This document shows, piece by piece, positions 5,822 to 10,647 of a stretch of 10,647 bases of DNA. Positions within the stretch are counted from its first letter, which is position 1. Every line of letters starts with the position of its first letter. A program made the translations under genes and the position numbers. This DNA is from an uncultured Actinomycetes bacterium (GTDB taxonomy: Bacteria > Actinomycetota > Thermoleophilia > Solirubrobacterales > 70-9): positions 1-10,647 of the forward strand of contig CAMLQY010000045.1 in the NCBI GenBank assembly GCA_946482365.1, in the 5' to 3' direction. The notes beneath the pieces were generated by a model. That model was not told the origin of the DNA, did not search any database, and saw only the letters and a program-made list of their open reading frames with translations.

Positions 5822-6139
5822 ATGAACAAGCGCACCTCAGCCACGGCCCGGGCCCTCGCGGTGCTCGCCCTGATCGCTGCCCTCGTGCTCGTCGTCGTCG
5901 CCATCGGGGGGGCGCTCGGCGACGGCTCGGACGACTCGAACGGGCAGGGGCGCGACGGGAAGGCGGCGCGCAGGGCCGAGCCGAGGAAGCCGGTGCCGGC
6001 CTCCTACGAGATCCAGAGCGGGGACACCCTGGTGGCGATCGCCCGCCGGACCGGGGTCTCGGTCGCGCGCATCGAAGCGCTCAACCCCGAAGTCGACCCG
6101 CAGATCCTGCTCGCCGGCGAAACGCTGAAGTTGCGGTGA
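5822..6139 (+). CDS. Membrane-anchored LysM domain protein
   Basis: This 105-residue protein has a short basic N-terminus, one transmembrane segment at about residues 10-33, a polar charged linker (residues ~34-60) and a single LysM domain at 62-105 (YEIQSGDTLVAIARRTGVSV...LNPEVDP...LLAGETLKL). LysM binds the N-acetylglucosamine of peptidoglycan, so the protein probably sits in the membrane with LysM facing the wall. It has no catalytic domain. I chose ATG 5822 because it gives a clean anchor; the in-frame TTG at 5753 would start within pyrF. No clear ribosome binding site precedes the ATG. Its end overlaps the GTG start of the D-Ala-D-Ala carboxypeptidase gene, which also acts on peptidoglycan. 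Confidence 0.88.
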   Translation: MNKRTSATARALAVLALIAALVLVVVAIGGALGDGSDDSNGQGRDGKAARRAEPRKPVPASYEIQSGDTLVAIARRTGVSVARIEALNPEVDPQILLAGETLKLR

Positions 6140-7320
6140 GCGCAAGGACCGCGGGCGCGCTTCTCGCGTGCCTGCTGGCCCTGCTCTGGACCGCGCCGGC
6201 CGGGGCGGCGGCGGCGGCGCCGGGGATCGACGCCCGCGCCTGGGCCTTGATCGACGCTCGCAGCGGCGACGTGCTCGCCTCCCACGCCGGCACCCGGCGG
6301 CTGCCGATCGCCAGCACGACCAAGCTGATGACCGCCTACGTGGCGCTGCGCGAGCTGCCGCTGGATCGTGTCGTGCGGGCCGCGCCCTACGACGCGGTCT
6401 ACGGCGAGTCGCTGCTCGAACTGCGGCCCGGCGAGCGGGTCAGCGTGCGCGACCTGCTCTACGGCCTGATCCTGCGCAGCGGCAACGACGCCGCCCACGA
6501 CCTCGCCCTGGCCGCCGCCGGCACGGAAGCCGGCTTCGTCGCCGAGATGAACCGCTACGCGGCGGCGCTGGGCCTGGCGGACACCCACTACGCGAACCCG
6601 ATCGGGCTCGACGAGGAGGGCAACTACTCCAGCGCCCGCGACCTGGCGACGCTGAGCCGGAGGCTCCTGCGCGATCCCGCCTTCGCCCGGATCGCCGACG
6701 CCCGCAGCGCCAGGCTGCGCAGCCTGCGCCCGCCGCGCACGATCGACACCCTCAACGACCTGCTCTACCGGGCGCCGTGGGCGACCGGGGTGAAGACCGG
6801 CCACACCTTCGGCGCCGCCTACGTCCTGGTCGGCTCCGGCCAGCGCCAGGGGGTGAAGCTGATCTCGGTCGTGATCGGCACCCCGACGGAGACCGAGCGC
6901 GACCTCGCCAGCCTGCGCCTGCTCGAGTACGGCTTCTCCCGCTACGAGCGGCGGCTGCCGGTCCGGGCGGGCGAGGAGCTCGCCGAGGCCTCGGTCCGCT
7001 ACGGGGGAGGGGAGCTGCCGCTGCGCGCCGCGCGCACGGTCTCCCTCGGCGTTCGCCCCGACCAGCGGCTCAGCCTCTCGGTGCGGGCGCCGAGCGAGCT
7101 CGAGGGCCCGATCGACCGCGGCGCCGCGCTGGGCAGGGCGATCGTCTTCGTCGACGGCAGGAGGGCCGCCGCCGTGGCGCTGCGGGCCGGCCGTGCGGTG
7201 CCCGAGGCGAGCGCCCTGGACCGGGCGAGGAGCTTCGCCGGCTCGGAGGAGGTCCCGATCGGGATCGCGCTTTGCGTGATACTGGTCGGAGCAGTCATGC
7301 TGAGGCGCCTTTCAAGATGA
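6136..7320 (+). CDS. D-alanyl-D-alanine carboxypeptidase, peptidase S11 (PBP5/DacA type)
   Basis: This enzyme removes the terminal D-Ala from peptidoglycan pentapeptides and limits cross-linking outside the membrane. The three penicillin-binding motifs are intact: SxxK as STTK at residues 60-63, SxN as SGN at 115-117, and KTG at 220-222 (KTGHT). A signal peptide covers residues 1 to ~28 (ALLACLLALLWTAPAGAAAAA). A C-terminal segment (~residues 371-388, IGIALCVILVGAVML) followed by RRLSR is a membrane anchor. The protein has 394 residues. The GTG start at 6136 overlaps the stop of the LysM gene (GTGA), and the TGA overlaps the ATG of the following kinase gene. The C-terminal region after the catalytic domain is beta-rich, as in DacA proteins. 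Confidence 0.94.
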   Translation: MSARTAGALLACLLALLWTAPAGAAAAAPGIDARAWALIDARSGDVLASHAGTRRLPIASTTKLMTAYVALRELPLDRVVRAAPYDAVYGESLLELRPGERVSVRDLLYGLILRSGNDAAHDLALAAAGTEAGFVAEMNRYAAALGLADTHYANPIGLDEEGNYSSARDLATLSRRLLRDPAFARIADARSARLRSLRPPRTIDTLNDLLYRAPWATGVKTGHTFGAAYVLVGSGQRQGVKLISVVIGTPTETERDLASLRLLEYGFSRYERRLPVRAGEELAEASVRYGGGELPLRAARTVSLGVRPDQRLSLSVRAPSELEGPIDRGAALGRAIVFVDGRRAAAVALRAGRAVPEASALDRARSFAGSEEVPIGIALCVILVGAVMLRRLSR

Positions 7321-8273
7321 TCCTCACGGTCACTCTCAACGCCGCAATCGACCGCACGGTCGCGGTGCCGAACTTCCGTCTCGGTCACCGGCACCGGGCG
7401 GTGGAGAGCCGCACGTCGCCCGGCGGCAAGGGGATCAACGTAGCCCGCGCCCTCGGCCGGCTGGGCCGGCCCGTGATCGCCACCGGCTTCGCCGGCGGCC
7501 CGACCGGCAACCGGCTGCTGGAGCAGATTCGCGAGGAAGCGGTCCTCGCCGACTTCACCCGGATCGCCGGGGAGACCCGGATCAACATGGCGGTGATCGA
7601 CCCCACCTCCGGCGAGCAGACCGAGATCAACGAGCGCGGGCCCGCGGTCAGCCCCGAGGAGGTCGAGGCGTTCGCCGCCCGCCTCGACTATCTCGCCGAC
7701 GGCGCCAGGCTCTGCGTGCTCGCCGGCACCCTGCCCCCCGGGGCCGGTGGCGACCTCTACGCGCGCCTGGTCAAGGGCCTGAGCGAGCGCGGCGTGCCGG
7801 TCATCCTCGACTCCGAGGGGGAGGCGATGCTCGCCGGCCTGCGGGCCGGGGCCGCCATGGTCACGCCCAACGAGCGCGAGGCCGAGGAGCTGGTCGGCCA
7901 GGAGTTCGGCGACCCCCAGGACCTCGTCCACGGCCTCTCCGAGCTGGTCCGCCTGGGCGCCCGCGAGGCCGCGATCACGCGGCCGGACGGCTGCGCGGCC
8001 GTGATCGGCGAGGGGGCGGAGAGGCGCTTCGTCGAGGTTCGCACCGAGCCCCTGGAGCCGGTCTCGACGGTCGGCTCGGGCGACGCCTTCCTGGCGGGCT
8101 ACGCGGCGGCTCGCTACGAGGGCCGGCCGGCTGGGGAGTGCCTTGCCTACGGCGTCGCCTGCGGGGCGGAGTCGACCCAGCACTTCGGCGCCGGCGTGGT
8201 TGACCGCGGTCAGGTCGAGCGCCTCCTCGGCGAGGTCCACGTCCAGGATTTGGAGGTCCCCGCCGAAGTGTAG
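7317..8273 (+). CDS. PfkB-family hexose-phosphate kinase, 1-phosphofructokinase-like
   Basis: This 318-residue ribokinase-fold enzyme has the N-terminal ILTVTLNAAIDRTVAVPNF opening and SPGGKGINVARALGRLG motif (GGKG at residues 36-39) typical of 1-phosphofructokinase, tagatose-6-phosphate kinase and PfkB 6-phosphofructokinase. The ATP and anion-hole signature is GSGDAF at 253-258, with D256 as the expected catalytic base. Substrate specificity within the group cannot be decided from sequence by eye; no fructose PTS gene is visible, which leaves the FruK assignment open. It starts at ATG 7317 in an ATGA overlap with the carboxypeptidase stop, so translation is likely coupled. A 33-base gap separates it from guaB3. 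Confidence 0.9.
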   Translation: MILTVTLNAAIDRTVAVPNFRLGHRHRAVESRTSPGGKGINVARALGRLGRPVIATGFAGGPTGNRLLEQIREEAVLADFTRIAGETRINMAVIDPTSGEQTEINERGPAVSPEEVEAFAARLDYLADGARLCVLAGTLPPGAGGDLYARLVKGLSERGVPVILDSEGEAMLAGLRAGAAMVTPNEREAEELVGQEFGDPQDLVHGLSELVRLGAREAAITRPDGCAAVIGEGAERRFVEVRTEPLEPVSTVGSGDAFLAGYAAARYEGRPAGECLAYGVACGAESTQHFGAGVVDRGQVERLLGEVHVQDLEVPAEV

Positions 8274-8295
8274 GCTGGGGTCTCAACGCCACCCT

Positions 8296-8300
8296 GGAGG
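8296..8300 (+). promoter_or_regulatory. Ribosome binding site of guaB3
   Basis: GGAGG lies six bases upstream of TTG 8307. It supports this TTG as the guaB3 start. Confidence 0.75.
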
Positions 8301-8306
8301 ACCTAA

Positions 8307-9512
8307 TTGGAGATTGACATCGGTCGGGGCAAGAAGGGGCGGCGCGCCTACGGATTCGATGACATCGCGATCGTTCCGTCGCGCCGGACCCGCGACCCCG
8401 ACGACATTGACATCAGCTGGACCCTCGGTCCCTACCGCTTCGAGCTGCCGCTCGTCGCTTCGGCGATGGACGGCGTGGTCAGCCCCGACACCGCCGTGCT
8501 CGTCAACGAGCTGGGCGGCCTCGGCGTGCTCAACCTGGAGGGGATCTGGACCCGCTTCGAGAACGCCGAGGAGCGGCTGGAGGCGATCGCCGCGGCTCCC
8601 AAGCACGAGGCGACGCGGATCATGCAGGAGATCTACGCCGAGCCGGTCAAGCCCGAGCTGATCGGCAAGCGGGTCGCGGAGGTCAAGGAGCGCGGCGCGG
8701 TCGCCTGCGGCTCGCTGACGCCGCAGAAAGTCCGCGAGCACTACGAGATCGCGGTCGAGGCAGGGATCGACATCCTCGTGATCCAGGGCACGGTGATCTC
8801 GGCCGAACACGTCTCGACCACGGTCGAGCCGCTCAACTTGAAGGAGTTCATCGCCGAGGTGCCGGTGCCGACGGTGGTCGGGGGCTGCGCCTCCTACTCG
8901 ACCGGCCTGCACCTGATGCGGACCGGCGCGGTCGGCGTCCTGGTCGGCGTCGGGCCGGGTGCGGCCTGCACGACCCGGGGGGTGCTCGGGATCGGGGTGC
9001 CGCAGGCGACCGCGATCGCCGACGTGGCCGCCGCCCGTTCCCAGCACATGCTGGAGACCGGCGAGTACGTCAACGTGATCGCCGACGGCGGCATGCGCAC
9101 CGGGGGCGACGTCTCCAAGGCGATCGCCTGCGGGGCGGACTCGGTGATGGTCGGCTCGCCGCTGGCCCGGGCCAAGGAGGCCCCCGGCCGGGGCTTCCAC
9201 TGGGGCATGGCGACCTTCCACCCGTCCCTGCCGCGCGGCACCCGCGTCACGACCCAGCAGGACGGCACGATGGAGGAGATCCTGCTCGGGCCCGCCCAGG
9301 AGAACGACGGCACCTTCAACCTGATGGGGGCGCTGAAAACCTCGATGGCGACCTGCGGCTACGAGGACATCCGCTCCTTCCAGCGGGCCGAGGTGATGGT
9401 CGCGCCGGCGCTGATGAGCGAGGGCAAGAAGCTCCAGAACGAGCAGGCGGTCGGCATGGGGTCGAACGGGCGCGCGGCGGTCTCCGCCGGTGTTGGGGTC
9501 GCCGACGACTGA
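8307..9512 (+). CDS. guaB3: GuaB3 family IMP dehydrogenase-related protein
   Basis: This 401-residue TIM-barrel protein belongs to the IMP dehydrogenase/GMP reductase superfamily and is of the GuaB3 type: it has no CBS domains. The loop [18 protein letters not shown] carries the catalytic-type Cys at residue 221, and the phosphate-binding DGGMRTGGD segment begins at D260, followed by [19 protein letters not shown]. The family is found mainly in actinobacteria and cyanobacteria. A cyanobacterial member has been reported to have IMP dehydrogenase activity, while the mycobacterial one appeared inactive, so the reaction (IMP to XMP) is probable but not certain. The start is TTG with a good ribosome binding site. 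It overlaps the proposed guaA start by 23 bases, which fits a role in GMP synthesis. Confidence 0.93.
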   Translation: MEIDIGRGKKGRRAYGFDDIAIVPSRRTRDPDDIDISWTLGPYRFELPLVASAMDGVVSPDTAVLVNELGGLGVLNLEGIWTRFENAEERLEAIAAAPKHEATRIMQEIYAEPVKPELIGKRVAEVKERGAVACGSLTPQKVREHYEIAVEAGIDILVIQGTVISAEHVSTTVEPLNLKEFIAEVPVPTVVGGCASYSTGLHLMRTGAVGVLVGVGPGAACTTRGVLGIGVPQATAIADVAAARSQHMLETGEYVNVIADGGMRTGGDVSKAIACGADSVMVGSPLARAKEAPGRGFHWGMATFHPSLPRGTRVTTQQDGTMEEILLGPAQENDGTFNLMGALKTSMATCGYEDIRSFQRAEVMVAPALMSEGKKLQNEQAVGMGSNGRAAVSAGVGVADD

Positions 9513-10647
9513 GGCCGGCGCAGCGACAGCGCCGGCCCAGGCCTCCGAGGAGGTTCTCGTCCTCGACTTCGGGGGGCAGTACTCGCAGCTGATCGCGAGG
9601 CGGATACGCGAGTGCGGCGTGTTCGCCGAGCTGCTCCCGTCCAGCACCCCGCCGGACGTCGTTCGAGCGCGCAACCCGAAGGGGCTCGTGCTCTCGGGCG
9701 GTCCGGCCTCCGTCTACGAGGAGGGGGCGCCGGCGTTCCCGGCCGAGCTGCTGGACCTGGAGATCCCGATGCTGGGGATCTGTTACGGGATGCAGGCGAT
9801 GGTCCAGGCCCTGGGCGGGCGGGTCGAGGCGGCTGAGGCGGGGGAGTTCGGGCGCACCGACCTGACCCTGCGCGATGGCGGCGGCCACCTGCTGGCGGGC
9901 CTGCCGGAGGAGCAGCACTGCTGGATGAGCCATCGCGACGCCGTCTTCGAGCCGCCCGAGGGGTTCGCGGCGCTCGCCTCCAGCCCCGGCTCGCCGGTGG
10001 CGGCGTGCGAGAGCCCCGATCGGGGTCTCTACGGGATCCAGTTCCACCCCGAGGTCGTCCACACGCCATACGGCACCGAGATCCTGACCCGGTTCCTGCG
10101 CGACGTCGCCGGCTGCGAGCAGCAGTGGTCGCCGCAGTCGGTGATCGCGGAACAGGTGGCGAGGATCCAGGCGCAGGTGGGGGAGGGCAAGGTGATCTGC
10201 GGGCTCTCCGGGGGCGTCGACTCCTCGGTCGCGGCCCTGCTCGTGCACAAGGCGATCGGCGAGCAGCTGACCTGCGTCTTCGTCGACCATGGCCTGATGC
10301 GCCTCAACGAGGCCGAGCAGGTCGTCTCCGCCTTCGAGCAGTTCGGCATCCCCCTCGTCCACGTCGAGGCAGAGGAGCGCTTCCTCGCCAAGCTCGCCGG
10401 TCACGACGAGCCCGAGCGCAAGCGCAAGATCATCGGCGAGGAGTTCATCCGCGTCTTCGAGGAGGAGGCCGCCAAGCTCGAGGACGCCGCCTACCTCGTC
10501 CAGGGCACTCTCTACTCCGACGTGATCGAGTCGGGTGGCAGCGACGGCGCCGCCACGATCAAGTCCCACCACAACGTCGGCGGCCTGCCGGAGGACCTCG
10601 AGTTCGAGCTGGTCGAGCCGCTGCGGATGCTGTTCAAGGACGAGGTG
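9490..10647 (+). CDS. guaA: GMP synthase (glutamine-hydrolysing), cut by the window end
   Basis: GuaA converts XMP to GMP with ATP and glutamine. The amidotransferase half comes first: [20 protein letters not shown], nucleophile C98 in GICYGMQ, and catalytic H186 and E188 in GIQFHPEV. The ATP pyrophosphatase domain follows with the P-loop SGGVDS at 240-245, then VDHGLMR and [13 protein letters not shown] and SHHNVGGLP. The window stops after FKDEV, so about 386 of the usual ~520 residues are present; the dimerisation domain is outside. No start codon occurs between the guaB3 stop and VLVLDFGG, so the start must be GTG 9490 or TTG 9493, both within the end of guaB3. This gives an Ala-rich extension of about 20 residues. 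Coupling to guaB3 translation is likely. Confidence 0.96.
   Translation, partial: MLGSPTTEAGAATAPAQASEEVLVLDFGGQYSQLIARRIRECGVFAELLPSSTPPDVVRARNPKGLVLSGGPASVYEEGAPAFPAELLDLEIPMLGICYGMQAMVQALGGRVEAAEAGEFGRTDLTLRDGGGHLLAGLPEEQHCWMSHRDAVFEPPEGFAALASSPGSPVAACESPDRGLYGIQFHPEVVHTPYGTEILTRFLRDVAGCEQQWSPQSVIAEQVARIQAQVGEGKVICGLSGGVDSSVAALLVHKAIGEQLTCVFVDHGLMRLNEAEQVVSAFEQFGIPLVHVEAEERFLAKLAGHDEPERKRKIIGEEFIRVFEEEAAKLEDAAYLVQGTLYSDVIESGGSDGAATIKSHHNVGGLPEDLEFELVEPLRMLFKDEV

Noticed and set aside
5626..6135. N-terminal extension of the carboxypeptidase frame
   Set aside because: It runs through pyrF and the LysM gene in another frame and lacks a signal peptide; GTG 6136 gives a proper signal sequence.
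6168..7316. Very long frame that would fuse an upstream segment to the PfkB kinase
   Set aside because: The residues before position 7317 are Arg/Ala/Pro-rich and lie over the carboxypeptidase gene, whose own frame carries all catalytic motifs. The kinase begins at ATG 7317.
8283..10572. Two minus-strand frames opposite guaB3 and guaA
   Set aside because: Both are shadows of well-conserved plus-strand enzymes and show no protein family features.

Overview
The window looks like a contig end from a high-GC actinomycete (Actinomycetota). Thermoleophilia/Solirubrobacterales is my best guess, from memory of family distributions. The grounds are strong G/C use at third codon positions, a GuaB3-type IMP dehydrogenase homologue beside guaA, an actinobacterial-type OMP decarboxylase, an AbiEi-like/DUF559 protein, and frequent GTG/TTG starts. 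No rRNA, tRNA, CRISPR array, insertion sequence or prophage gene was recognised.

Left edge (1-1146). The first ~85 bases are homopolymer G/C tracts that read like poor-quality contig-end sequence. Next to them, on the minus strand, lies a DUF559 family gene with an AbiEi-like N-terminal domain (947 down to about 84). It is open into the bad edge, so its C-terminus is not resolved. Upstream of it on the same strand is a possible 41-49 residue protein with two hydrophobic segments (997-1146).

Middle (1167-4525). Four genes run on the plus strand with overlapping ends: a roadblock/LC7-like protein, a 74-residue basic protein of unknown function, and the two halves of the TldD/TldE (PmbA) metalloprotease. 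tldE carries a strong palindrome inside its coding sequence.

Right (4603-10647). An HU protein gene is followed by pyrF, whose most likely start is a CTG overlapping the HU stop codon. A perfect inverted repeat plus TTTT sits exactly on that junction. After it come a membrane-anchored LysM protein, an S11 D-Ala-D-Ala carboxypeptidase, a PfkB-family (1-phosphofructokinase-like) sugar kinase, guaB3 and guaA; guaA is cut by the window end. Together these are housekeeping genes for nucleotide synthesis (UMP by pyrF, GMP by guaA and perhaps guaB3), cell-wall maturation, sugar phosphate metabolism and nucleoid structure.

The gene content is mostly conventional. The observations worth a second look are the junction hairpin and CTG start at hup-pyrF, the palindrome inside tldE, the roadblock-small protein-TldDE cassette, and the truncated minus-strand DUF559 gene.
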